Positions 51,942-62,000 of a stretch of 62,000 bases of DNA are shown in pieces. Position numbers and translations under genes: made by a program. This stretch comes from Mesostigma viride (taxonomy: Eukaryota > Streptophyta > Mesostigmatophyceae > Mesostigmatales > Mesostigmataceae): contig RPFO01000270.1 in the NCBI GenBank assembly GCA_009746045.1, positions 1-62,000 of the forward strand, given 5' to 3'. Every line of letters starts with the position of its first letter. Positions within the stretch are counted from its first letter, which is position 1. Below the pieces are notes generated by a model. It saw only the letters and a list, made by a program, of their open reading frames with translations, was not told where the DNA came from and did no database searches.

Positions 51942-54900
51942 TCACCGGGGGGGCATCACCCGGTCGTGGTCGGTATCCCACTCCGGATAAACCAACCATG
52001 GTGTTTTGTCATTTTCCAGCCAGGTGTAAAACCCCGGCTGGGAGATGTAGTCGCGCGCTGTGAACGCCCACATGCGTCCTTGCCTTTCCAAGAACTTTTG
52101 CATGGGGCAGCTTCCTTGTTTCTTGTAGACACCCTTTTGTCGCTGAACCCCCTGGCTACCTTTCAGCCCCAGCTTTTCTCTATCGTCTGGGGCAGGACGG
52201 CTGATCACAGCACCCGCGGTTGTCCCTGCTGCCCCACCGAAGCCGGTGGAATGCCTGTAGACCTCCTTAAAATCCTTGTGGTGGCCCTCTGTCCCGCTTT
52301 GCGCACACCTCCAAAGGGATAAGTAGGCTTCCAAAACCATCCGCGCGTGCGCGTGGATTGTGTGCAAATAAAAGCCGCCCGCATTCTTGGAGGGAACCCT
52401 GCAGGCGGGAACATAGCGATGTAATTTCCCAGTGAGTGGTTATTAGTCACTTGTGTATGGATACTCCCTTTCCTAGACACCATGCCACAGGATCACCCTT
52501 ATACCACATCATCATAACATATCTCCCTAAATGTCTGATGTTGTTTGGTAGCACCACTTACATCAGGAAAAAGGTGCGGATGAAGCGCTTGGCCTTCAGC
52601 CAAAAGTCCCGCTGCCCTTCTGAGTCAAGGTGTTCCTCCCGGGAAGCCAGTATCAGCTCGTGGAAGAGCTCCCAAGACTGCGACAGCAATGGGCACTCGC
52701 CGATCTCCTCCCTCCACGACTCGGCGACCTGCAACCACAGCTTGTGAGTCGCCGCAAGCTTCCTGATCTGGTTCCCGTCCAAGCCGACCGATGCATAGCC
52801 ACCGGTGCTCGGCTCACCCTCTTTTGCTAGCCTGTACTGAAATGGCACTTTTGCATCTTTGTAAGCTTGGTTGAGGGCATCTATGCGTGCATGCCCTGCC
52901 GCTTTCCCCCCTCCACCATGCAGCGCCTTTTCCAGGATGAACTTCATCATCGCCTCACCGATCCTCATGGGGTAATGCTCGGCATCAAAGCCAAGCTGTT
53001 CGGCCTGGATCCCGGGGACGAGGGAGTGGGGGTAGTCCTGGCGAACATCACACTTCCTCCAAACACGCAGGAAGCCTGCGTTGGCTGGAAAGAGAATGCC
53101 GTCTCCCTGTGAGTTAGGTAGGTACCTTGCCAGCTTGCACAGTCTTTCCTCCGGTGGGCTGCACGGAGCAGGCGTACAATCACGTAGCAAGTGGGCATTT
53201 TTTAAGGACATGGTTATATGTAGAAAAGCACTTGCTTGTTAATAATAAGATGGACACGATCATGCACGATGCGATCATGGGGAGTTCAATGTGCTGAACT
53301 TACCGCACGCCCTTGGTGTTGGCTGTGTAATTCTCCTCTGCCAGGGCAGCCTCCTCGCGGTCCGCAAGCTGTAGAGGGTTCAGAACCGTCACCTCGGGGA
53401 TGTCCATGTCGTAGTGTTCAACAAACTGCTTTAGGGACTGGCCCTCAGGGGGCTCGACCCACTCATACAGGTATTTCAGGTCCTCCGTTCGAATAGTGCA
53501 CAGGGGGCAGAACATGTGGTCCTGTCGCCAAACAATGGCGAGGACTTCCCAGTGGAACTTCATGTCACCCGGCAGGATGACCTGAATTGTGACCAGGCGC
53601 TCCTTCCCCTTTACGAAAATGGGAAGCTTGTTGCTAAGAAGCCACGTTACTGCACGCCATATCTCTCGTGCGTTTGCCTTCAGGTTTTCCCTGCAGTCAC
53701 CGCCGTCAAACAGCCCGACTGAAAAATGGTGCTTGGCACTTTGCCACATGTGCTCAAGGCCATCGTTCACAAACCGGAACATCATGTGAGTAATGGCGTG
53801 CCATTTCCGCCCTGCCACCGTCCCATCTCCCGTGATACACAGCTTGCCAACAATGTTGTCAAGGTCGGTGAAGACATCCGGGTTATCTTCAACGATCTTG
53901 CCAAACCACAGCTGCAGCAACAAGACAGTAACATGAAAAAGAAAAGGCAGCTTAGCGCAACTGGCATGTCTTAGAACTTGTAAAATCGTAGCCTTGCCTG
54001 CCCATTGCAATGTGCGCCTTCAAACAACTCTGAGCTAGAGACTTGCCTATGTACTGAAAGTTGTGCATTAAACATGTTATCTTAATGGATTCAATGCACA
54101 TTGTTTTCATCAGGTACGTACCTGAATGGCGCGTATCAAGGGGATGGCGACGCCCGTCTTCCCCACATGTTCATCGTCTGCCTCGGATGCCACGGACTTA
54201 GGCAGGCAGTGGAACATTGGAAACAGCTTGGCGGCCTTGCTGTTCAGCATACTGCGTGCTCTGCTGAGCCGCTCCTCGCATGGGATGAACCGGGGCAGTG
54301 CCTTGCGGAGGGCCTTCAATGCCTCGACTGTAACATGGCCCACATCGCGCATGTGCACCCAGAGTTCTACTTGCCCATTGTAGTACCGTTGTTGCGCTAT
54401 CCGTCCGCTTCTCCTGAGCTTGGACCGGATACTCTTGTGCAAGACACGGCTCAGCCGGGCCGCCTTGATCTCTTCCATCCCGGCCAAATGGAGCACCTGT
54501 TCTAGACTCAAATGCTGCTTTAACTTGGTGTTCCCGCGGTCATTTAGCCCCATGCGAGCAGCTATTTCAACTGCAGCTGCCACTTCCTTAAAGGTGTCTT
54601 TCACTTCGTTGACCATTGCGCCGCGGGCAGCCTCAAGGCTGCCCAAGCATCAACAAGGTAAGTCACATGCACAGCAGACACGAGTGGCAGTCCACGTGTG
54701 AGTTGTTGTTAGAATCACACTACAAATGAACCATGATGGGTGGCAATGTACTGCAAGCTGCCATTACTGCGTCTTAACAGGCATGCATCGCCCAATGGAA
54801 GACTCACAGATTTCGGTAGGTGGCCCTGTTCACGTTGACCGATGCCTCCAGCTGTCTTAAGATGTCCTCCATTTTCCTCATCTTTTGCACCAGGTTGAGG

Positions 54901-57634
54901 TCCCCCTTAGACTCCGATGCATGGCCCGAGCGCTTCCTGTGCTCATCTATGAGAAACCTCCTGACCTTGGCTCGAAGGTTCTGCAGTCGGTTCATGTTCT
55001 CATGCTCAACCTCCGCCGCTGTGCGACCCACGTCCGCCGCCTTCCTTTTCCCGGTTGTGCTTTGTGCAGGCGCGGTTGTGGGAGCTGCGTCCATGGGGAC
55101 ACACCCGCTGGTCTGTCCTTCTATGGCATGGTGACTTCCAGGCATGCTTGTTGAAGACGTGATGGCTGTGCCAGTGGCAGGTGTGTGGCTGGCTCCGCCT
55201 TGCATGGGTGGTGCGTAGAAGCTGTTGCTGTCCTGAGTTCCTGCTGGGTGTGGCAGGGCCGCGATCCCAATCTGAGCATCCGAGCGCATGGTAGGGAAGG
55301 CTGGGCTGGCCATCGCAGCGGGCAGAAAGCATGCCATAGGCTGGGAGGGACCGCTTGGATGCTGCGTAGGACACCCAGCCAGCGCGCCCAGGTAGGAACC
55401 GAATACCACAGCAGGAGGCTGCTGCACGTAGGGTGGAGCCACATAGATAGGCGTGGTGGCAGGGCCGGCTGCCACACAGGGGTGCGACATGGCAGTTGGG
55501 GAGGGCCCAGCCGCCTGGGTGCGCACGGCGGCGTTGGCTGGCACGCCGAGGTGGGGCATGGCAGTTGGGGAGGGCCCAGCCGCCTGGGTGCGCACGGCGG
55601 CGTTGGCTGGCACGCCGAGGCGGGGCATGGCAGTTGGGAAGGGCCCAGCCACCTGGGCGCGCGCGGCGGCGTTGGCTGGCACGCCGGGGCGCGACATGGC
55701 AGTTGGGGAGGGCCCAGCCGCATGGGTGCGCACAGCGGCGTTGGCTAGCACGCCGAGGCGGGGCATGGCAGTTGGGGAGGGCCCAGCCGCCTGGGTGCGC
55801 ACGGCGGCGTTGGCTGGCACGCCGGGGCGGGCCATGGCAGTTGGGGAGGGCCCAGCCGCCTGGGTGCGCACGGCGGCGTTGGCTGGCACGCCGGGGCGGG
55901 GGTAGGCAGTTGGGGAGGGCCCAGCCGCCTGGGTGCGCACGGCGGCGTTGGCTGGCATGCCGGGGCGGGGCATGGCAGTTGGGGAGGGCCCAGCCCCATG
56001 GGCGCGCGCGGCGGCGTTGGCTGGCACGCCGGGGCGGGGCATGGCAGTTGGGGAGGGCCCAGCCGCCTGGGTGCGCGCGGCGGCGTTGGCTGGCACGCCG
56101 GGGCGGGGCATGGCAGTTGGGGAGGGCCCAGCCGCTTGGGTGCGCACGGCGGCGTTGGCTTGCACACCGGGGCGCGACATGGCAGTTGGGGAGGGAGGAG
56201 ACGTCTGTCCAGGTTCCGCTCCCTTGAGCTGTGCTTGCAGTTCTCTGACCAATGCTTTCAGCTCCTCGTTCTCCACTTGCAGCGCTGCCTTGTCCCCATT
56301 CAGCTCCTCGTTCTCCTTTTGCAGCCGACGGTTGTCTTGCACGATCGGGGTTGTAAGCTTCCCCTGAAAGAGGTCACTGAGAAACCATGAGACGTTGGGT
56401 TCTCCCTTGTGAGGGCCAGACTGCGAGATGCAGTCCACCGCACGTGCTACTGCTCGCAGGTTGGAGACGAGACATTCCGGAAACTTTGACAGGTTCAGTG
56501 GCACCCTTTTGGACGTGTCAATCGCATCCGGTGGCAAGCTCGCGTTCAGGCCAGCAAGGATGCCCCACCCTGCGATCGAGGCAACCAGGCAAAGTCCGAG
56601 AAATTACATGTTATGGTAGGGTAAGTGTCAAATGGCATGCTGCTACTTCAAAGTGGCTTGTGTTCTTTTGCATCGCATAAAATCTGATTATAATGCATGA
56701 GCTTTTTGCAGAGATTGGCAGTCTGCATGGCAGTTGGTCCAGGCGGGTGCCTGGCCATGGGAGCAGGCCGGTGCCTGTGGCGAGCAGGCGGGCGGGAGGG
56801 TGCATGGGTGGGTGAGTGGCCAGGGTGGCGGGTGGGTGACTAAGCGGTGAATTGATCGAGGGGCCGGGGTGTGGTGGCAATTTTATTTGGGCAGGTGGAG
56901 GGTGGGCCAGCCACTCAGGTGTCAATATTTGGCTTACCATATGCAAGCACATCAACGCCGTAGTCATTGTCAATTCTGGCTTCAGGAGGCCCTGGAGGCC
57001 CTGGATTCACCTGCAATGTCGCCCCACCAGCATTTGCCAACGGGAGAGGAAACACATTGCTGGTTGAGGAAAGCAACCTCTTTGACAAATGACAAGTTGG
57101 AAAAATACAAAATAAAAGGAATCGTGTAACCTAAAATGTTGCAGTGTGATGTCACCAACAATAAAACAGCTCACTATGGTCATGTGACGAGAATCGCTTT
57201 CGTTGTAACTCTTTACAAAGTCCTGAAAACTGGTGACGTCGAGCACGAGAATGCAAGCGCAGTATACCGCCGACCAAATTTGGCAATGTTGTACCATGTC
57301 TCACGTATCATGCTCCAGGACATGTTACTAAAGCGAAGCCAAAATGCTATGCTTGATGTTACGGATAGTCGGCCTAATCATGTATATTCCGGTGATAACC
57401 CCCAAGGAGCCGACGGCTAGCGGGCCATGCGCAGCTGCAATAGCGCGTTCGACAATTAGTTTATCCGACGACGACGACGGATTAGAAAACCCCGTGTTGC
57501 CGAGCGCCCTGCAACGGCGGCACAAGAAGCAGCCTTGAAAAACATGCACTCACCTCGACGCCCCCAATCATCAGCAGGGCCTTCTGCGTATCAGGGCTGA
57601 GCATCCGAGTTAGAAATGAATTGACGACCTCCAT
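51942..57634 (-). CDS. CACTA transposase-like protein, seven exons, 1,364 codons
   Basis: My exon model: 57634-57554, 57010-56938, 56569-54808, 54638-54122, 53911-53304, 53158-52562, 52398-51942. All introns are GT-AG (donors GTGAGT, GTAAGC, GTGAGT, GTACGT, GTAAGT, GTAAGT), phases match, and no stop occurs before 51944. The ATG has ideal context (GCCATGG) and an in-frame TAA 12 bp upstream. Layout: 2A-like motif at residues 25-32; coiled coil about 131-168; ten 23-residue Pro/Ala repeats about 176-408; a second basic/coiled segment about 556-638; core from about 812. The core has ITGDGT (Asp840), LPGDMKFHWEV (Asp927) and CPLC (946-949), resembling the first two Asp of a DDE transposase with a following zinc-binding pair. 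I could not place the third acidic residue. Exon 7 has a possible 1-base frameshift near its end. Confidence 0.8.
51947..51953 (-). other. C7 homopolymer, possible frameshift site at the transposase 3' end
   Basis: On the coding strand a run of seven C precedes CGG TGA. With six C the frame would run on for about 30 very acidic residues (GDGDDDTHDCDSGSE...) to 51854. The acidic composition suggests the original C-terminus lay there. Homopolymer miscall, true mutation, or chance are all possible. Confidence 0.45.
55484..56192 (-). repeat. 69-bp coding minisatellite inside transposase exon 3
   Basis: Ten full copies and one partial copy of a 69-bp repeat encode SPTAMPRPGVPANAAVRTQA-type units of 23 residues. 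The length is an exact multiple of three, with no frame-breaking indels, and differences are mostly single-residue changes, so the frame has been kept. Open frames on the opposite strand (55185-56227) are shadows of this repeat. Confidence 0.9.
56996..57565 (-). other. 2A-like GGVEVNPGP motif assembled across intron 1
   Basis: Exon 1 ends with codons for ALLMIGGVE (donor GAG|GTGAGT). Exon 2 begins VNPGPPGPPE (acceptor TTGCAG|GTGAAT). The joined product has a hydrophobic lead followed by GGVEVNPGP. The 2A ribosome-skipping consensus is D-(V/I)-E-x-N-P-G-P; here Gly replaces the Asp and all other consensus positions match. Skipping would fall between Gly31 and Pro32. It depends on the predicted splice. 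A chance Pro/Gly-rich stretch is the main alternative. Confidence 0.55.
57011..57553 (-). other. Intron 1 of the transposase gene
   Basis: 543 bp, GTGAGT...TTGCAG, by far the longest intron. It contains open stretches on the minus strand (for example AAHGPLAVGSLGVITGIYMI near 57360-57430) that may be an alternative exon or chance. Confidence 0.6.
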
Positions 57635-58330
57635 GGCTTTGGCTTATCTCAGATGTTTTTGCGAGCTCGGATATCAGCCGGCTGCTTGCCAGAGAAAGCC
57701 TATCGCATTCAAAGCCGGAAGCGGGGCAAGACGCTGATGTTTCTCGCAGATTGCTGCCCGGCTGTAAATAACGTAAGCACTATTAGCCTTCGTGCAGGAG
57801 TGGCACCGGCTCGTGAGCTCGGCTGTCCGACCAATGCTGCACCAAGGTGAAATGCGGAAAATTCAAACGACTAGACAAGGAAAAGACGGCAAATTTGAAA
57901 GACTGAACAAGGCTTAATTTCAAACTGGGCGTACCTTCTCGGGGGGGGGGGGGGGGGGTAGATTCCAGGAAATCTCGGGCTCCCGACCGCCATGAGCGCA
58001 CCGAGCGTTTGCAGCCTCACCTACGCCACAATTCACAACATTCACAACTGAGCTTGGCTTCTTTGTTTGTTCTTAACGGTAGGCTACACCCGCAATCGTC
58101 CTGCTAGGTCTTTGCACTTTGGTACGGTCGTCATAAATGCGTGAAGCATATTTCCGTCCCAAGAATATATTGAAGAATCCTCCGCCGAGATTGCCATCGG
58201 ATTCCGACGCAAACTTATTGGAAGGGACCGGTACGATTAGCCAGGACTCTCCGTAGTAGCGGAAGCTTCGAAGCACTGCCTCCGTCACCAAATTGGGCGC
58301 ACCACATTCCCCGCTAAAAAAGGTGTCCTA
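57635..58330 (-). other. Upstream/right subterminal region of the CACTA element
   Basis: Should hold the transposase promoter. A G18 tract lies at 57941-57958. A minus-strand 72-codon frame at 58073-58291 looks protein-like in composition (RYYGESWLIVPVPSNKF) but starts about 55 bp from the element's end and has no clear link to the gene. No TATA box convincingly placed. Confidence 0.4.
57941..57958 (+). repeat. G18 homopolymer
   Basis: Eighteen consecutive G on the plus strand. Length is likely to be unstable in the genome and in sequencing. Confidence 0.9.
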
Positions 58331-58347
58331 GGCGGCGAAATGTAGTG
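58331..58347. repeat. Right terminal inverted repeat of the CACTA element
   Basis: GGCGGCGAAATGTAGTG, exact reverse complement of the left repeat; inside it the two ends diverge at once. Confidence 0.95.
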
Positions 58348-58927
58348 GCTGGCTTGCAAAAAGCAGTACCCAAATTTCGAAGTATTTGACAGCGAAATAT
58401 CTGTAAAGTATATCGCATGGTATAATTAATTAATGAATGGTACGCTGAAATTCATTGTGCGGGCTCTCTCTGCATGTGATAAACAATTTTAGCTTTGAGG
58501 GCATGCAACAAGACATGCTAGCATTAAAATGAAATTAAATTATAACATGACTAGTTGGGAGATCATGTACGACATGTAGCATAATTACGTACATGGCCAC
58601 AATTGTGCCAATCAGGGCCCTCCTCTAGGTAGACTGTGCTAGGCAATTAGAATTAGACAAATAAGGTCATTCAAAAAGGTTTAATTCTTCACCTACCTCC
58701 ATCCATCCAGCAAGGGAATATGTTAGCCAGTGCTACATGATGATCTCCCAACGGAGTCATGTTATGATGCGAAATAGTTCAGGATAAAATTTGTCAGAAT
58801 TTCACCGGCGATACGAACGTAACGAAATTTCCAAGTATCCGACGCCGAAATATCATTGTTGTATCGAATGGTATGCTGAAATTCATTGTGGTTCTGTCCG
58901 AGCTGACAAATTTGTCAGAAATTTCAT
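58348..58927 (+). repeat. AT-rich tail of unit 8, right part
   Basis: Begins with the second GC of the target duplication (58348-58349), then TGGCTTGCAAAAAGCAG, and continues like the unit 7 tail, including GGCAATTAGAATTAG. Confidence 0.9.
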
Positions 58928-61900
58928 TTTCGATACGAACGTGACGAAATTTCCAAGTATCTCACGCTCGGAGAGCTTCCACGGTGTTCACGGGGAAGGG
59001 TCCGTTGCGCGTGGCGCACGGCGGCGGTTCGTCCCGGTCGGAATCGTCCGCCCGCGCGTCCTCCGTGGAAGGGTCTTGGCGCGTCGCGCGGGCCGGTGCG
59101 GTTGGCGCCCAGAAGGTCGACTATCGGCCTCTGGGCCGCTAGCGGCGAGTCACGTCCTCTCAAGTCGGGGAGGGGGGGCGATAGCCCCCCCTCCCCCACT
59201 TTTTTCTTGTCCCCTAATGTAACTACGATTTATGAAGCCCGAAAACTTTGGCCGAGGCCGTAGGCCGAAGGTGGGGCCGTCCCCCGCGCCCCCTAGCGCG
59301 GGAGCGGACGACGTCCACGACCGTAGCGAGATGGCCAATCGCCGTAGTACAAAGAAAATCCCCAAACCTTGGAGATCGAGTCTCACATCTCCTGAACGGG
59401 TGCTGAAACGCTGAACATGTTCAGACTTTTGCGGGCAGGTGGGGCGTCTCGCCAATCCGCGCGAACTCAGGAATTACGGCGCGTTGACTCTTTTAAACGT
59501 CAAACAAGCTACTGGCGAATGGATCTCTCCTAAACTTTTCCCAGTTTCCCGTTGCATCACTTTGGACAAGGGGACCAACCGGTGCACGCCGTTTCGAATA
59601 ACGCGCTCGAGGTTAGGGCCACAACGTCAATGGAATGCGATTTTCTGAACGGATGGATCAAATTTGCAGGACGGTTGGAAGGTTCAGAGCCGAACTGGCG
59701 TTCAGTCAGGGTGGGGCGAAATAGTTCAGGATGAAATTTGTCAGAATTTCACTGGCGATACGAACGTAACGAAATTTCCAAGTATCCGACGCGAATGGTA
59801 TGCGGAAATTGATTGTGGTTCAGTCCGAGCGGAGAAATTTGTCAGAATTTCACTGGAGATACGACCGTAACGAAATTTCCAAGTATCTGACGCTGAAATA
59901 TCTCGAAAGTTTATCGAATGGTATGCTGAAATTCATAGTGGTCAAGTCCGAGCTGAAAATTTGTCAGAATTTCATTTTCGATACGAACGTGACGAAATTT
60001 CCAAGTATCTCACGCTCGGAGAGCTTCCACGGTCTTCACGGGGAAGGGTCCGTTGCGCGTGGCGCACGGAGGCGGTTCGTCCCGGTCGGAATCGTCCGCC
60101 CGCGCGTCCTCCGTGGAAGGGTCTTGGCGCGTCGCGCGGGCCGGTGCGGTTGGCGCCCAGAAGGTCGACTATCGGCCTCTGGGCCGCTAGCGGCGAGTCA
60201 CGTCCTCTCAAGTCGGGGAGGGGGGGCGATAGCCCCCCCTCCCCCACTTTTTTCTTGTCCCCCTCTAGTGACTACGATTTATGAAGCCCGAAAACTTTGG
60301 CCGAGGCCGTAGGCCGAAGGTGGGGCCGTCCCACGCGCCCCCTAGCGCGGGAGCGGACGACGTCCAAGACCGTAGCGAGATGGCCAATCGCCGTAGTACA
60401 AAGAAAATCCCCAAACCTTGGAGATCGAGTCTCACATCTCCTGAACGGGTGCTGAAACGCTGAACATGTTCAGACTTTTGCGGGCAGGTGGGGCGTCTCG
60501 CCAATCCGCGCGGCCTCAGGACGGAACGGCGCGTTGACTAATTTAACCGTCAAACGTTTGGGTCGCGAATGGATCTCTCCTCAAACTTTCCACAGTTTCC
60601 CGTTGCACCACTTTGGACAAGGGGACCAACCGGTGCACGCCGTTTTGAATAACGCGCTCGAGGTTAGGGCCACAACGTCAATGGAATGCGATTTTCTGAA
60701 CGGATGGATCAAATTTGCAGGACGGTTGGAAGGTTCAGAGCCGAACTGGCGTTCAGTCAGGGTGGGGCGAAATAGCAGTGGGAACTGGGAATTATTGGCA
60801 AAGCGTGCGGCATGCTCGGGGCGAAAAACAAAGTGACGTGCTGCGCGAGCAATTTTCCTTGTGCTGGCTGGCGATGGCAGGCAACGTAGGCTAGAAAATT
60901 GGGATGGGGAATGCGCAGCCATGGTTTTATACGTCAAAATTTTATGTTTGAAGAGCAAGTGCGAAATTTTATGAGCTGGAGGTGCGTCAACGGAGTGATA
61001 CCTGCGTGGGAGAGGTCCGTGTCGCTATGGCGACCTGGAAATGGAATGTCGTTGTAGATTTAGGTATTGTAGTATCATGCTTAACTGCTTTACGTATTGG
61101 GTGCCTAGTGAAATCAGTTTGCTGTTCGTGGAAGGCTTGGGGTGTGGCCAACGAGCTTCTGCTGTCGCCACATCATATTGGAAAGAACGCTGGATTTTTT
61201 GCCACGGGACGTAACCGGCGATGCCGATGGTGAGGCGTTTGTTTCGATGACCGGGGTAGTACCTGCTCTCTTTCTGATGCATTTTCATGGTTGCGTTCTT
61301 TCCATTTCGCCGAATCCACCTAGTCGCAGCAAAGACATAGCGTAGCAAGGGTCTGCGTTTTATTTTCTTAGCCGTGCAGGACGCCATCTTCATGGTCCTT
61401 CGCATGTCCTGTGTGAACGTCCGTTGCCCAAGGATCTGTGATGCTTTTTTCTGGAATATACTGGGCGGTGAAAGCCCCTCTGGATGCTTGCCTGGTCACG
61501 GGTTTGGGGCGTCATTTACTGCTGTACTGGCTGACATTCATGGTGCTTTCTGCGTAAGCTGACTTGCTTCGCACGTGGATTTTGACTGGACTGAAGAGCG
61601 CGTCTGGTAGCATGTTTACGTGGTGTATAAGGTGATCAATCAACCATTTGTTTATAGAAGGTGTGACAATAGAAGGTGTGTTATATATTTCTTCATCAAG
61701 CATGTCAAAAGTAATCTCCACTCGCTTACAACCTGAATCTTGCTTTGCTGGGTCTGCTGTGTTTGTGTCTCACTGTGCAGGCTATCCCCTTGGTTGATCA
61801 ACCAGGTGATTTTTGGTGGCAGCGGGGCCATATACTCTTCTTGGCGTTTTTCATCCATGGCATGTCAACCAACGCATGCATGCCAGCCCCTCCCACACCC

Positions 61901-62000
61901 ACGCACACATGTTAGCTATACCCCACAAACCCACGCATGGATTCCAGCCACCCCCCACATGCCCGCATGCATGCCAGCCACCCCACCAATCCACGCACGC
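58928..62000 (+). repeat. Composite unit 9, cut by the window edge
   Basis: Doubled GC module (second from about 59978) and chassis, nearly identical to unit 8 and sharing its private features. Differences are confined mainly to the first GC module (GTCCACGACC for GTCCAATACC, GCGAACTCAG for GCGGCCTCAG). Confidence 0.9.
61873..62000 (+). repeat. 30-bp minisatellite, unit 9 (partial)
   Basis: First four to five monomers, same order as units 1, 7 and 8; continues beyond the window. Confidence 0.93.

Larger units (their letters stand above)
50795..58347 (-). mobile_element. CACTA (EnSpm/CMC-type) DNA transposon, 7,553 bp
   Basis: The element starts CACTACATTTCGCCGCC and ends with its exact reverse complement (17-bp perfect inverted repeats). 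The empty site in the other units reads TTATGGCTGGC. Here TTATGGC precedes and GCTGGC follows the element, so the duplication is the dinucleotide GC. CACTA termini with a 2-3-bp duplication define the CACTA/EnSpm superfamily. It carries a seven-exon transposase-like gene on the minus strand, a short convergent gene on the plus strand and a coding minisatellite. Intact ends, perfect repeats and a long open coding frame suggest recent arrival. Its base composition and low-repeat interior differ sharply from the flanks. Confidence 0.92.

Noticed and set aside
55185-56227. 187- to 243-codon plus-strand frames over the 69-bp minisatellite
   Set aside because: They are antisense shadows of the transposase exon, which has splice sites, phase agreement and non-repeat domains on the minus strand.

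Overview
The window is eukaryotic nuclear DNA made almost entirely of repeats. The only clearly gene-like sequence lies inside one DNA transposon. That gene needs six GT-AG introns of 145-543 bp, which rules out a bacterial or organellar source. The species cannot be named from this sequence. Moderate-to-high GC, spliced transposon genes and C-rich minisatellites would suit an alga or another protist or plant-lineage genome, but that is a guess.

Layout. (1) 1-8033: eleven full tandem copies and one truncated copy of a GC-rich repeat of about 715 bp (671-733). (2) 8034-11830: a diverged copy of a roughly 1.3-kb 'chassis' module, then a higher-order array built on the tetranucleotide AGCC, then an AT-richer tail. 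(3) 11925-62000: nine copies of a composite unit of about 4-5 kb. Each unit runs: GC-rich module with a strong hairpin, chassis module of about 1.4 kb, a 30-bp C-rich minisatellite of 1.1-2.3 kb, and an AT-rich tail. Unit 4 is a chimera that switches from the 30-bp minisatellite into the AGCC block and tail of region 2. Units 7-9 carry a doubled GC module.

Two transposons interrupt tails, and the other units supply empty sites that fix their borders to the base. A 1,737-bp piggyBac-type element (21102-22838) has CCC...GGG ends, a TTAA duplication and no visible transposase. A 7,553-bp CACTA-type element (50795-58347) has 17-bp perfect inverted repeats and a 2-bp GC duplication. Its main gene, on the minus strand, can be assembled from seven exons in one continuous 1,364-codon frame. 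It has a coiled coil, ten 23-residue Pro/Ala repeats and a core with conserved-looking Asp motifs followed by CPLC, as in DDE-type transposases. Splicing exon 1 to exon 2 creates GGVEVNPGP, a 2A-like ribosome-skipping motif, near the N-terminus. A short convergent gene lies on the plus strand at the other end.

No rRNA, tRNA, CRISPR array or conserved cellular gene was recognised. The very long open frames in the minisatellites come from stop-free repeat composition and are not reported as genes.
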